47,636 nucleotides of DNA from Nostoc sp. T09 (GCF_002154695.1 NZ_MTAV01000192.1:1-47636), one strand, 5' to 3'. Positions 33,482 through 43,094 are shown, counted from the stretch's first letter. Program-made: numbers and translations. Notes: generated by a model from the letters alone, not told the origin.

Positions 33482-36400
33482 ATGATTATTAAAATTTTAA
33501 TTAAATTCTTACTTACGTTAACACTTATGCTAGGAATAGCAGGGTGTAATTTTTTTGGAATTGGCTCAGGGAAAGAACAACTACCAACAGTTGCGCCTCT
33601 TTCACCGCCCAAATTACCAGATTGGATCGAACAAATTAGCCCAATTGGTGATGCGAAACCACTCAACCAAATTCGCATTCGATTTAAAGAAGCGTTAATT
33701 CCCGTGGAAAGTCTGGATAGTCCAGAACAGCAAAACTTACTGCAAAAATTTGAACTTATACCACCATTACCAGGTAGATTTCGCTTTTTGACACCACGCA
33801 TGGTGGGTTTTCAAGCTGATAAAGCTTTACCACAAGCTACAAGATTTCAAGTTACTCTAAAATCTGGTTTGGCTGATTTAAAAAATCATCGTTTAGATAA
33901 AGATTTAGCTTGGACTTTTAATACTCAACCGATTAAGCTGGCGAATTTACCTGGCGTAAATCTGATGGAAAAGGCTGATATTGAACCGATTGCTGTACAG
34001 CCTAAGTTACAATTTACATCCAATGTAGAACTAGATACAGCTTCAGTTCAAGAACATTTACAGTTAGTTCCTGAAGGAAAAAATCAAGGTATTGCCTTCA
34101 AAATTGAATTAGCTAAAGAAGATAAGCCGATAGAAAATGAAGATCCCTTAGAAAAATTTGACCCTTCAGTAAAGAACTGGATTTATCAGCTTATTCCCCA
34201 GCAAACTCTTGCGCAAGCAACTCGTTATCGCTTAAATTTTGCACCTGGTATCCGTCCAGCTTATGGTAATTTACCCAGTGATAAAGAATTTGCTAGTAAA
34301 TTAGCAACTTATTCACCTTTAGCATTTCAAGGAATTAACTTATATGGACAACCAGATGCAGGTGGAACCTACGGAAGATTTGTTCAAGGTAGTCCGCAGC
34401 TAGAATTTAATAACATCTTATTAGCCGATTCCGCTAGGGAAAATATTAAAATTGAGCCTACACCAAAAGATATTCCGAGACTTTTCCAAATTGGTGATGA
34501 AGATAGAGTTGTCAGCATCAATCCTTATGCACTAGCACCAGACACTACTTATAACATTACTATTGGTGGAAATCTCAAAGATAAATTTGGACAGACTTTG
34601 GGTAAACCTGTCACAGTGAAGTATGAAACGGGTGATTTAGCTGGTGATATTTGGGTTCCCTCAGATTTAAATATTTTTCCTTCAGGTAAAGATTTACAGC
34701 TAAATATTAATACGATAAATCTACCAGAGGCGAAGTATAAAGCCGCTTATAAATTAATTCAACCCACAGATTTGGTTTACGATAATTATGCGAATAATTT
34801 TTTACCTAAACCCGTTGAATGGCAAACTTTCCCGGTGACAGGGAAGAAAAATCAATCAGTTGATATCACTATTCCTCTGAAAGAAAAGTTATCTTCTCCC
34901 ACAGGAATGCTAGCTTATGGAGTGCAAGCACGTACCAATAAATATAAAGAAAATGGTAAAGAACTGTGGCGGGAACCGACGACTTACGGCTTAGTACAAT
35001 TAACAAATTTGGGTGTATTTTCTCAGTGGTTTCCTGATTCTGGCTTAATTCGCGTTCATCATTTAAGCGATGGTTCGCCTGTAAAAGCTGCGGCTGTGGA
35101 AATTTATCAATCAAAATTGAACGAAAAATCTCGCACATCAGCTTCACCTTGTGCAACTGGCAAAACTGATGATAGTGGTAATTTAATTATTAAACAAGAA
35201 GATTTACAGCAATGTTTTGCTGGTAGTCAAAGATTTGTCAAAGCACCAGAATTTTTAATAATTGCCCGTGAAAATCAAGATTGGGCATTTACCCGTACGG
35301 AAGAATATAGCGGTGCTTATGGTTATGGGATTGATACAGGTTGGCAAGATGGTAAACCGGAATCACGAGGAATTATCTTCTCAGATAGGCAGTTATATCA
35401 ACCAGGTGAAAAAGCTTGGTTAACTGGCTTTGCTGATTACTTACAAAATGGCACAATTCAGCAAGATAAAAATACTGCTTACCAAATAACTCTCATTAAT
35501 CCTGATGGACAAAAAACGAATTTAGGCACAAAGACAACCAATGAATTTGGTACATTTTCTCTAGAGTTGCCGATTAATAAAGCTCAACGTTTGGGCTATT
35601 ATACAGTCGAGGCTAAAGGGAAAGCTGGACAAGAAATTTCTGGAGAGTTTCGGCTAGCTGAATTTAAACCGCCTAATTTTAAAGTCGAACTGAATTTAGA
35701 TAAAGAATTTGCCTTAATTGGCGAGGAAGTGAATGCTAAAGCTGCTAGTAATTATCTATTTGGTGCGCCTGTAGAAGGAGGCGAAGCTAAATATTTTGTC
35801 ACGCGCCAACAAGCTAATTTTATTCCTAAAGGTTGGGAAGAATTTAGCTTTGGTAGACAATGGTTCTGGCCGGAAGAAAGCCCAACTTTAACTAGCGATG
35901 TATTACAAGCAAATTCTAAACTAGATGAGAACGGTAGAAGCAGTCAAACTCTGAGGGTAGCGAAGGATTTACCATACCCAATGACTTATCGGGTAGATGT
36001 GCAAGTTGCAGATGTTTCTAATTTATCGGTGGCGAATTCGCAAACCTTTACCGCCTTACCAACTAATCGCCTCATCGGTTTAAAAAGTAATTTTGTTGCT
36101 GATGCTGGTAAACCGTTTTCTATAGAAGCTATTGTTACTGACCCTACAGGAAAACCGATCGCAGGTCAACGGCTGCGGCTGGAATTACAAGAGATCAAAT
36201 ATAGTAGTGTCACTAAGTTAGTAGAAGGTAGCCGCACACCAAAAAATCAAGTTGAATATAAGACGGTGGGACAAGCAGAAGTGACATCTGCTAGTAATCC
36301 TCAATCTGTAAATTTAACACCTAAAGAATCAGGTTCCTACAGAATTAGAGCAAATTTTAGCGATACAAAAGACGAATTAAGCGCCACAGATTTACAAATT

Positions 36401-39199
36401 TGGGTAACTGGAAACAATCAAGTATTCTGGGGTTCTCCAGAAGAAGACCGCCTCGAAGTTAAACTTGATAAAAAAGAGTTTAAACCTGGTGAAACTGCAA
36501 CCGCACTGATTCAATCTCCCTACCCAGAAGCAGAATTATATTTTGCAGTTATTAAAGACAAACCTCTCTATCAGCAGATTATCAAAGTCAAGGGAGGCGC
36601 ACCACAAATTCAGTTTGAAGTTACGCCAGAAATGCTACCTAATGCAGCAGTACAAGCTGTGTTAGTTAGACAAGGCGCACCACTTAATGAAGTGGAACCG
36701 GGAAGTTTAGATAAATTAGTGAAAATTGGTTTTGCACCATTTAAAGTCAACTTGCAGAATAAATATTTAAAGGTGCAAGTTAATCCACTGCAAGCATCTT
36801 TAGAACCTGGTGCAGAGGAAACCTTACAACTAGAACTCACGGATAATCAAGATATCCCCACCCCAGGACAATTTACAGTCATGGTGGTAAATGAAGCGGT
36901 ACTGCAACTATCTGGTTATCGTCCGCCAGATTTGGTAAATACAGTATACGCCGAACAAGCGATCGCAACTCGTTTTAGTGATAATCGTCCTGATGTCGTC
37001 ATTCAACCCCAAGATATCCCCAAACCCAAAGGCTGGGGTTACGGCGGTGGCTTGTCATCAGGCGCAGCTAATACCCGCGTCCGCACAGATTTCCAAGCCT
37101 TAGCTTACTACAATGGTTCTGTGGTTACTGATGCTAGCGGTAAAGCACAGATCACATTTAAACTCTCCGATGACTTAACCACATGGCGAGTCATGGCTGT
37201 GGCTACCGATGGAAATCTGCGTTTTGGCAATGGCGATAACACATTTATCACTACCAAACCATTGCTGACTAATGCCATCTTGCCACAATTTGCCCGTCCA
37301 GGCGATCGCATCCTCGCAGGTTTATCAGTCACCAACAACACTGGAAATAGCGGAAATCTCTCAATTAACGGTGAACTTGGCGGTACAGTAAAATTTGCTG
37401 ATAAAAACCCCACCGCTACAAATTTACAAACCAAAGCCGAACCAGCTACCCAAGCTTATCGCTTCCCAATGGTGGCGGAGAATGTAGGAGTTGGGAAAGT
37501 TCGCTTCACCACGCAGTTAAATAATGCAACCGATGCGTTTGAAGTACCTCTAGAAATTAAGCCGCTAGAAATTACCGAACAAGTTGTGGAAACAGGAATC
37601 ACCGAAAAGCAAACGAAGATTCCATTAAATGTCGATAAAAATACCTTCCCAGATGCGGGAGGTTTAAATATTCAACTGGCGAGTACCTTAGTACCAGAAA
37701 TTAAAGCACCAGCCAAACAAGTTTTAGCTGATAATGAATTACCATTCGCAGAACCAGCAGCCAGTCAGTTAATTATTGCAGCGAATTTACAAACGCTGTC
37801 ACAAAAATATGGACAGACATTTGCAGAATTCAACACCAACCAACAAGCAAATCTAGCAACTGAACAACTGCAAAAACTCCAAATAGCCGATGGTGGTTTT
37901 GCTTCTTACCCAGGACAAGAAAAATCCGATCCTTGGGTGTCTTCCTATGCAGCAGAATCTTTAGCTAAAGCAAATCAAGCCTTCCCCGGTTTGATTGATT
38001 CTAGAATGCTTTCACGCCTCAAGGGTTATTTACAGAAAGTCCTCGCTAACCCCGGACAATACGACTTTTGCAAACAGCAACTTTGTAAAAATCAACTGCA
38101 ACTCAATGCATTGATAGCATTAGCAGAATTGGGAGATAAACGCAATAGCTTCTTAGCAGATATTTATCAACAGCGCAATAATTTTGATCTAGTTAATCAA
38201 ATCAAACTAGCGCGGTACTTATCCCAATTTCCCGAATGGCAAGACGAATCGCAAACCATGTTGAACCAGTTACAACAAAATATATATGAAACTGGTCGCA
38301 CAGCAGCTATTAGCCTACCCAATAGTTGGGGATGGATGAGTTCCTCAACAACAGCACAAGCGCAAGCTTTACGTCTATTTATTGCCAACAAAGCTAAACC
38401 GGAAGTAGTAGATAAATTATTTCAGAGTTTGCTAGCACAACGAAGAAATGGCACATGGCAAACTAGTTATAACAACGCCCAAGCACTCACAGCCTTAGTA
38501 GAATATAGTCAACTACAACCCACTCCACCTAATTTTGTTACCTCTGTACAATTAGCTGGTAAAAAGTTAGGAGAAAATCGCTTTGAAGGCTACAGTAATC
38601 CTAGCTTGCAGCTAAACGTACCAATGGATCAATTACCTCGTGGTCGTCACGATTTAGTTATGCAAAAATCAGGTAGAGGTAAATTACATTATCTGGTTGC
38701 TTATAATTACCGCCTGCAAGGAAATCAACCAGGAAAGTTTAACGGTTTACGAGTTACCAGAGAAATACAGAAAGTCGGTGAAGAAAAAGTTCTGCAAAAA
38801 TTAGGACTTTACGCCTTTGATAAACCCTTAACTTTAACACCAGGACAAGTGTTTGATATTGGTTTAGAAATTATTAGCGATCATCCGGTAGATCATGTGG
38901 TCATTACAGATCCCCTACCAGCAGGATTAGAAGCAGTTGATGCAAGTTTCCAAACTACAACAGCAGCATTACAAGCAAAAGCCGATAGTTGGCAACTTGG
39001 GTTTAAAAATATTTACCGCGATCGCATTATCGCCTACGCCGACCACCTCGAACCAGGAGTTTATAGCCTGCATTATTTAGTGCGTTCTGTTACCCCCGGT
39101 AAATTCTTCTGGCCTGGTGCGGAAGTTCATTTGCAATATGCACCCGAAGAATTTGGGCGTGTGGCTGAGTCTACATTGATATTGGAGGAGAGTAAGTAA
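33482..39199 (+). CDS. bacterial alpha-2-macroglobulin-like lipoprotein lacking the thioester
   Basis: A 1905-residue lipoprotein with lipobox IAGC (C22). The long chain of Ig-like macroglobulin domains includes LIRVHHLSDGSPVKAAAVEIY, GIIFSDRQLYQPGEKAWLTG (MG/MG2), the bait-type region, the A2M domain (VVTDASGKAQITFKLSDDLTTWRVMAVA) and a helical thioester domain region ending DGGFASYPGQEKSDPWVSSYAAE, then MG10. The position where CxEQ normally sits reads DNELPFAEPAASQLIIA near residues 1417-1433, so the thioester Cys and Gln are missing and covalent trapping of proteases is not expected. Paired with pbpC (divergent). The YfhM type of Escherichia coli has the thioester, the YfaS type does not. 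No strong ribosome binding site precedes the start. Confidence 0.92.
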   Translation: MIIKILIKFLLTLTLMLGIAGCNFFGIGSGKEQLPTVAPLSPPKLPDWIEQISPIGDAKPLNQIRIRFKEALIPVESLDSPEQQNLLQKFELIPPLPGRFRFLTPRMVGFQADKALPQATRFQVTLKSGLADLKNHRLDKDLAWTFNTQPIKLANLPGVNLMEKADIEPIAVQPKLQFTSNVELDTASVQEHLQLVPEGKNQGIAFKIELAKEDKPIENEDPLEKFDPSVKNWIYQLIPQQTLAQATRYRLNFAPGIRPAYGNLPSDKEFASKLATYSPLAFQGINLYGQPDAGGTYGRFVQGSPQLEFNNILLADSARENIKIEPTPKDIPRLFQIGDEDRVVSINPYALAPDTTYNITIGGNLKDKFGQTLGKPVTVKYETGDLAGDIWVPSDLNIFPSGKDLQLNINTINLPEAKYKAAYKLIQPTDLVYDNYANNFLPKPVEWQTFPVTGKKNQSVDITIPLKEKLSSPTGMLAYGVQARTNKYKENGKELWREPTTYGLVQLTNLGVFSQWFPDSGLIRVHHLSDGSPVKAAAVEIYQSKLNEKSRTSASPCATGKTDDSGNLIIKQEDLQQCFAGSQRFVKAPEFLIIARENQDWAFTRTEEYSGAYGYGIDTGWQDGKPESRGIIFSDRQLYQPGEKAWLTGFADYLQNGTIQQDKNTAYQITLINPDGQKTNLGTKTTNEFGTFSLELPINKAQRLGYYTVEAKGKAGQEISGEFRLAEFKPPNFKVELNLDKEFALIGEEVNAKAASNYLFGAPVEGGEAKYFVTRQQANFIPKGWEEFSFGRQWFWPEESPTLTSDVLQANSKLDENGRSSQTLRVAKDLPYPMTYRVDVQVADVSNLSVANSQTFTALPTNRLIGLKSNFVADAGKPFSIEAIVTDPTGKPIAGQRLRLELQEIKYSSVTKLVEGSRTPKNQVEYKTVGQAEVTSASNPQSVNLTPKESGSYRIRANFSDTKDELSATDLQIWVTGNNQVFWGSPEEDRLEVKLDKKEFKPGETATALIQSPYPEAELYFAVIKDKPLYQQIIKVKGGAPQIQFEVTPEMLPNAAVQAVLVRQGAPLNEVEPGSLDKLVKIGFAPFKVNLQNKYLKVQVNPLQASLEPGAEETLQLELTDNQDIPTPGQFTVMVVNEAVLQLSGYRPPDLVNTVYAEQAIATRFSDNRPDVVIQPQDIPKPKGWGYGGGLSSGAANTRVRTDFQALAYYNGSVVTDASGKAQITFKLSDDLTTWRVMAVATDGNLRFGNGDNTFITTKPLLTNAILPQFARPGDRILAGLSVTNNTGNSGNLSINGELGGTVKFADKNPTATNLQTKAEPATQAYRFPMVAENVGVGKVRFTTQLNNATDAFEVPLEIKPLEITEQVVETGITEKQTKIPLNVDKNTFPDAGGLNIQLASTLVPEIKAPAKQVLADNELPFAEPAASQLIIAANLQTLSQKYGQTFAEFNTNQQANLATEQLQKLQIADGGFASYPGQEKSDPWVSSYAAESLAKANQAFPGLIDSRMLSRLKGYLQKVLANPGQYDFCKQQLCKNQLQLNALIALAELGDKRNSFLADIYQQRNNFDLVNQIKLARYLSQFPEWQDESQTMLNQLQQNIYETGRTAAISLPNSWGWMSSSTTAQAQALRLFIANKAKPEVVDKLFQSLLAQRRNGTWQTSYNNAQALTALVEYSQLQPTPPNFVTSVQLAGKKLGENRFEGYSNPSLQLNVPMDQLPRGRHDLVMQKSGRGKLHYLVAYNYRLQGNQPGKFNGLRVTREIQKVGEEKVLQKLGLYAFDKPLTLTPGQVFDIGLEIISDHPVDHVVITDPLPAGLEAVDASFQTTTAALQAKADSWQLGFKNIYRDRIIAYADHLEPGVYSLHYLVRSVTPGKFFWPGAEVHLQYAPEEFGRVAESTLILEESK

Positions 39200-39217
39200 C
39201 AATTATGTAATCTCTGG

Positions 39218-39445
39218 CTACAACAAATCTAAAAATCTTTCCAGGTCTATACGAGCCTGCTTTAAAATCTTGGCTAGAGTAGAACGCTTAACTGGTCGAT
39301 GAGCCGGAACTGTCAATTTCAAAACTTCATCTGGCCAGGTTTTTTCTAGCCTAATGTGACTACCTCGCTGGCGTACAACTGTCCATCCATCCCGTTCTAA
39401 AGCAGCAATAATCTGAGTGTAAGGTAAAATAGGAACTTTACTCAC
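39218..39445 (-). CDS. hicA: HicA family mRNA interferase toxin
   Basis: A 75-residue HicA toxin with a double-stranded-RNA-binding-like fold. The motif RQRGSHIRLEK includes the catalytic His, and the C-terminal VPAHRPVKRSTLAKILKQARID is typical. HicA cleaves mRNA unless bound by HicB. The gene overlaps hicB by four bases and follows it, the order HicB then HicA being one of the known arrangements. The stop lies only 18 bp after the convergent macroglobulin gene end. The cassette is bounded on the other side by a duplicate of that gene end. Confidence 0.9.
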   Translation of the reverse strand: MSKVPILPYTQIIAALERDGWTVVRQRGSHIRLEKTWPDEVLKLTVPAHRPVKRSTLAKILKQARIDLERFLDLL

Positions 39446-39645
39446 AGTACCAATTCCCTAATAATTACTCCCTCTTGAGTACTCAATTCATTTTCCAATG
39501 GCTCAAGATAGAGTTCGATTGCTTCTTGGATATTCTCTAATGCTTCTTCAACAGTTTCTCCTTCACTAATACATCCAGGAAGCGAGGGAACATAGACGGT
39601 GTATCCACCTTCATCACTGGGTTCTAATACAACTTTGAGTTTCAT
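39442..39645 (-). CDS. hicB: HicB family antitoxin
   Basis: A 67-residue short HicB antitoxin. The sequence YTVYVPSLPGCISEGETVEEALENIQEAIELYLE is the partial RNase H-like fold shared by HicB proteins. It lacks the C-terminal DNA-binding ribbon-helix-helix or helix-turn-helix found in longer members, so repression of its own promoter may be weak or need HicA. It is the first gene of the pair, overlapping hicA by four bases. The promoter should lie in 39646-39690, next to the duplicated gene fragment. Confidence 0.9.
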   Translation of the reverse strand: MKLKVVLEPSDEGGYTVYVPSLPGCISEGETVEEALENIQEAIELYLEPLENELSTQEGVIIRELVL

Positions 39646-39687
39646 AATTTGGTAATGAACTTACTTCTCTATTTTTAATCATTTATG

Positions 39688-39864
39688 GCGATCGCATTAT
39701 CGCCTACGCCGACCACCTCGAGCCAGGAGTTTATAGCCTGCATTACTTAGTACGTTCTGTTACCCCCGGTAAATTCCTCTGGCCTGGTGCGGAAGTTCAT
39801 TTGCAATATGCACCAGAAGAATTTGGGCGTGCGGCTGAGTCTACACTGATATTAGAGGAGAGAA
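39688..39864 (+). pseudogene. second copy of the 3-prime end of the macroglobulin gene
   Basis: This stretch repeats 39018-39194, exactly 670 bp upstream, with about nine differences in some 177 bp. It encodes the last ~59 residues of the macroglobulin-like protein (RIIAYADHLEPGVYSLHYLV onward) in frame but without any start. Seven of the nine or so differences are synonymous; two change residues (F to L, V to A). Both copies begin at a HIP1 site. Between the copies lie the true stop codon of the large gene and the hicBA cassette. Confidence 0.9.
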
Positions 39865-40013
39865 ATAATACCAATTCTCCAAAAAGAGGCAACAGATGAT
39901 GACGCGGGGACACGGACAAGGGGAAGCGGTTGTTAAAATCTACTTTAGGATTTACCTAATATAGGACTCATATTTGATTTTTGAAAAAAACTCAGTACAG
40001 TTTTATTCCTTCT

Positions 40014-40048
40014 TCTCTGTTCCCGGTTCCCTGTTCCCTGTTCCCTCC
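40014..40048. repeat. heptanucleotide STRR, TTCCCTG type
   Basis: Consecutive 7-bp units: TCTCTGT, TCCCGGT, TCCCTGT, TCCCTGT, TCCCTCC. A shorter run of the same heptamer is at about 12652-12663. Confidence 0.7.
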
Positions 40049-40171
40049 CTATGTAAATAATTTCAGTAATCAAATCGGATTGCTATATATAAAATAAGTG
40101 GTACAAAAGTATTACTATTTGGTAAAGTATGAACGAGGAAGCAAGGGGGACAAAGAATTCAAAATTAAGAT

Positions 40172-40213
40172 TTGACCCTTGAGGCTTGACTCTTGACTCT
40201 TAACTCTTGACTA
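40172..40213. repeat. heptanucleotide STRR, TTGACTC type
   Basis: Six 7-bp units are in register: TTGACCC, TTGAGGC, TTGACTC twice, TTAACTC and TTGACTA. Different heptamer from the run 130 bp upstream. Confidence 0.75.
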
Positions 40214-40255
40214 CTGATACACTTATTTAGCACAACACTTGGATAGCCTAAAACG

Positions 40256-41125
40256 ATGAAAGCATCTGCTAAGTTCGACTTTGAGGACGAGAAATTTAAT
40301 GCACCCCCTTCTCAAGTCATTCCCTGGTGTCAGATGATTAATCCTCGGTATGGCACAGATGGTATCCAATCTTATGGTTTGGCAGTAAAGCTGGATAATG
40401 CCCATGCTGTTGGCTTTCAGCCAGACGATAATTGGCAACAGGTAGAGCATGAATTTAGCTCCGGAGCCGAAACTGTATTTATTACTAGTACTCCAAACTT
40501 AGTGATAGTACGTCGCGGACCGCTATCTGTCAAAGATAGAGAAACTGGGCTGAAATTGGGTACACTTAAAGAAAATTACGATGCTTTTTTAGCAGATAAA
40601 CTTAAATTTAAAACTTTCACTCGGTATTTGATTTTTTTAGTAGGAGAAAATAAAAAGTTTTTACATGAAACTCCACTACAATTAACTCTTAATGGTGCAG
40701 CTGGGGCAAGTTTCAGCAAAACCTACTGCGAATATCAACAAGGTAAAGTTGTTAGTGGTTTTGTTGCTGAATTAGAAAGGGCCTATGCGGCATATAGAAA
40801 GCAAGCTGTGTCACCCAAAGGTCCTCTATTCCATGCTCACGGAATTTTTTCTCCCATCATTGAGTGTGAAGAAAGAGGCATAGAACCAAATACAGTTTTG
40901 GTTGCTTCTACTGTGGATTTCAAACATCCGACAGTTGGAACATTAACACAATACTTAATAGCTTCTGATTCGCCTGAGTCTACAATAATTTGTAAGACTT
41001 TTGAAGAACACAAAGAATTTGGTAAGGAAGCTGTGAAAATAGAAACACCTAAAATGGAAATGGCGGGTGTTTCCAGTTCTTATGTTTACGCTGATGAAGA
41101 TGATTTTGGTTATCCGCCTTATTAG
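40256..41125 (+). CDS. conserved cyanobacterial protein of unknown function
   Basis: A 289-residue soluble protein. It begins with an acidic segment (FDFEDEKFNAPPSQVIPWCQMINPRYG), has a central region rich in beta strands (ETVFITSTPNLVIVRRGPLSV, TRYLIFLVGENKKFLHETPL), an FHAHGIFSPIIECEERG segment and an acidic aromatic tail (VYADEDDFGYPPY). I think it belongs to the cyanobacterial DUF5895 family, but this is from memory of its general pattern. It has no signal peptide or membrane helix. It is a single gene, convergent with mltA. No strong ribosome binding site precedes the ATG. Confidence 0.7.
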   Translation: MKASAKFDFEDEKFNAPPSQVIPWCQMINPRYGTDGIQSYGLAVKLDNAHAVGFQPDDNWQQVEHEFSSGAETVFITSTPNLVIVRRGPLSVKDRETGLKLGTLKENYDAFLADKLKFKTFTRYLIFLVGENKKFLHETPLQLTLNGAAGASFSKTYCEYQQGKVVSGFVAELERAYAAYRKQAVSPKGPLFHAHGIFSPIIECEERGIEPNTVLVASTVDFKHPTVGTLTQYLIASDSPESTIICKTFEEHKEFGKEAVKIETPKMEMAGVSSSYVYADEDDFGYPPY

Positions 41126-41223
41126 GGGATGAGGGGACTGGGGTGTGGGGAGAAAGAAACCACACTTAGTCTTCCCCATCTTCCCACACCTTCCACACTC
41201 CTTGTTTGCCTCATGCCCAATAT

Positions 41224-42480
41224 CTATTCTTTGAGCAATAAATAATATAAGGAGCCGTTACCGCCTGTAATCCCAGCGCGATCGCCTGCTAATTTGCCGG
41301 TTCCCATAAAATAATCTACCCTTCCCGGCCCTTTGATGGCGCTACCTGTGTCTTGATCGAGCACAAAGCGGCTAACATTCCGAAACTCTAGGTTACCAAC
41401 AGTATTGGGATAAGGAATAGCAGTATAAACCAGGGCTAGAGCGCCTGGAGGCATAATAGACTTATCTGTGGCAATGGAACGCTCTGGTGTAACTGGCACA
41501 TTAATACTACCAGTGGCTGGTGTACCGCTTGTTTCTTTGAAGAAGACAAACCGCTCCCAGCGAGGCAAATAATTACTCAATTCCTGTGGAGATTGCTTAA
41601 AGTAACTGACCAACTTTGGTAGTGTTAATCCCTCTAGTGGGAGTTTGCCGTCTTTCGCAAGTTCTTTGCCGATACTTGTCCAAGGATAATCTGTTCCACC
41701 TGCATAAGCAACAGAGGTTTTTTTACCATCAGTTAACTGAATTTGGGCAGATCCTTGGATGTGGATCATGTATGCGTCTAGGCGATCGCGGAACCACAAC
41801 ATTTCTAAACCGTGCAACTGGCTTTTATCCCCCAGTAACCCATCTTGACCTTCTAAATCAATCCGTTTTGGGTGAGGTTTAGCCCATTGGTCAAAATCTG
41901 GTGGTAGTCGATAAAGGGGATATTTGTATTCAGAAGTTCGTACACGGCTAGCTAGATAAACAGGCTCGTAGTAAGAGGTAAACTTAACAGTACCGTTGCC
42001 GTCGTTACCTACAGATTGGTAAAACACAAACTCCTTGCGGACAGCAGCTTGTAGTTGGGCTGGTGATTTAGATTTGACAACCAGCTGACGGAAGCGTACC
42101 AAACTCCGACGTACCCGATCCAAGGTAATTTCTTTAATTGGATATTGTTGATAAGCAGCGATCGCCTTATCTTTTTCCAGGTAACGTAAGCTATTATCAA
42201 TTGCTGCTAAAAGTGCTTGGCGATCGCCGCGTTTACCCCTGCTACCCCAAATTTGCTCATCCCAGCCCAAACAAGCATAGCTAGGGGTACAGTTTCCTAA
42301 GTCAGTAGGTTTGAGCGGCAGCTGTACTTCAGGATTGCTAGGTGGTACTACTAAAGGTATTCCAGGATTAGTCTGTACTGGCGGTGGTAAATCAGGAACC
42401 TGAGCAACAGCTGACCAGAGTGTATTTACAAAGGCAATTCCTAGACTTAAGGAAAGCAAGGCAAGGGTTTTTCTCATCAT
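41224..42480 (-). CDS. mltA: MltA-type membrane-bound lytic transglycosylase
   Basis: A 418-residue exported lytic transglycosylase. The N terminus has a signal peptide (LALLSLSLGIAFVNTLWSA, then AVAQ) with no lipobox, so it is probably periplasmic. The MltA barrel domain shows FTSYYEPVYLASR and AYMIHIQGSAQIQLTDG, and the C-terminal 3D domain shows FVLDQDTGSAIKGPGRVDYF with the conserved aspartates that give it its name. It would cleave the glycan strand to 1,6-anhydroMurNAc. Two ATG codons are adjacent at the start. The upstream 84-residue gene ends right before it (TAA then ATG), so they are co-transcribed and probably coupled in translation. Confidence 0.9.
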   Translation of the reverse strand: MMRKTLALLSLSLGIAFVNTLWSAVAQVPDLPPPVQTNPGIPLVVPPSNPEVQLPLKPTDLGNCTPSYACLGWDEQIWGSRGKRGDRQALLAAIDNSLRYLEKDKAIAAYQQYPIKEITLDRVRRSLVRFRQLVVKSKSPAQLQAAVRKEFVFYQSVGNDGNGTVKFTSYYEPVYLASRVRTSEYKYPLYRLPPDFDQWAKPHPKRIDLEGQDGLLGDKSQLHGLEMLWFRDRLDAYMIHIQGSAQIQLTDGKKTSVAYAGGTDYPWTSIGKELAKDGKLPLEGLTLPKLVSYFKQSPQELSNYLPRWERFVFFKETSGTPATGSINVPVTPERSIATDKSIMPPGALALVYTAIPYPNTVGNLEFRNVSRFVLDQDTGSAIKGPGRVDYFMGTGKLAGDRAGITGGNGSLYYLLLKE

Positions 42481-42735
42481 TTAATCGTATCTTTCAACAC
42501 TAGAGCTAAAAATTGGTTCTACCCGGATTGCGGTAATTCGAGATGGGCGTACTACCATATACTCCCCTTGAATATTCTTGATCGGCACGCTAATAAAGTC
42601 ATGAGAAGCAGACTTTGGCACAAGTTCGCCACTATACCACTTCTGAAACTCTTGAATAGTAGGAAAACGTACTTCTTCGCGATGACCACTTTCTAGTAGA
42701 AGGTGTACTGCGTATTCATTCGGGGTTCTAGGCAT
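42481..42735 (-). CDS. small conserved protein encoded directly upstream of mltA
   Basis: An 84-residue soluble protein with no recognised domain. It reads NEYAVHLLLESGHREEVRFPTIQEFQKWYSGEL and then ISVPIKNIQGEYMVVRPSRITAIRVEP, a mostly beta-strand pattern. Its stop codon (TAA) is followed immediately by the mltA start, so the two form a tight operon and translational coupling is likely. A role connected to the transglycosylase is suggested only by this arrangement. Confidence 0.68.
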   Translation of the reverse strand: MPRTPNEYAVHLLLESGHREEVRFPTIQEFQKWYSGELVPKSASHDFISVPIKNIQGEYMVVRPSRITAIRVEPIFSSSVERYD

Positions 42736-42975
42736 AAAGTTGAATTATTTGAAACACATTCAACCCATTGTTAACCACCTTATACCAGAATGAGAAGGGG
42801 AAGTATACGGGAGCAGACACAGATATTTTAGAGAGTTTTGAGTTAATAACTCATCACTCACCACTCCTCACCATTAACTTGTACTTTCGCCTATGACGGA
42901 AGCTTACCCGGATACAGTTCCCAGTAAATTGTTTTGGGAAAAAAATCTTTATATAGCAGTTCTCGTAAGATAGTG

Positions 42976-43010
42976 AGATCCCCGAGTTCTTGAAGAAGTC
43001 GGGGATCTCG
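42976..43010. repeat. palindromic dispersed repeat (GATCCCCGA type)
   Basis: GAGATCCCCGA (42976-42986) pairs with TCGGGGATCTC (43000-43010), and inside it TTCTT pairs with AAGAA around a one-base centre. This is a widespread cyanobacterial intergenic hairpin. Confidence 0.8.
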
Positions 43011-43066
43011 TAGCTCGTAGCCCGTTCCCAGTAAATTCTCTGTTTTTGCAAAAATCAAAACTCTGC

Positions 43067-43094
43067 AAAATAAAAAGTCCGCAACGGCGGACTT
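43067..43094 (-). terminator. intrinsic terminator of the LemA/M48 operon
   Basis: Read on the minus strand, AAGTCCGC, loop CGTT, GCGGACTT is followed by TTTATTTT. This is a perfect 8-bp stem with a T-rich tail, 33 bp after the M48 stop codon. It fits a rho-independent terminator. Confidence 0.85.

Larger units (their letters stand above)
39869..40255. other. intergenic region with STRR repeats
   Basis: No gene was seen. It contains two heptanucleotide runs (40014-40048 and 40172-40213) and a copy of the CAAATCGGATTGCTATAT element at 40067-40090, also present at 29062-29086. The end should hold the promoter of the gene at 40256. Confidence 0.55.
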
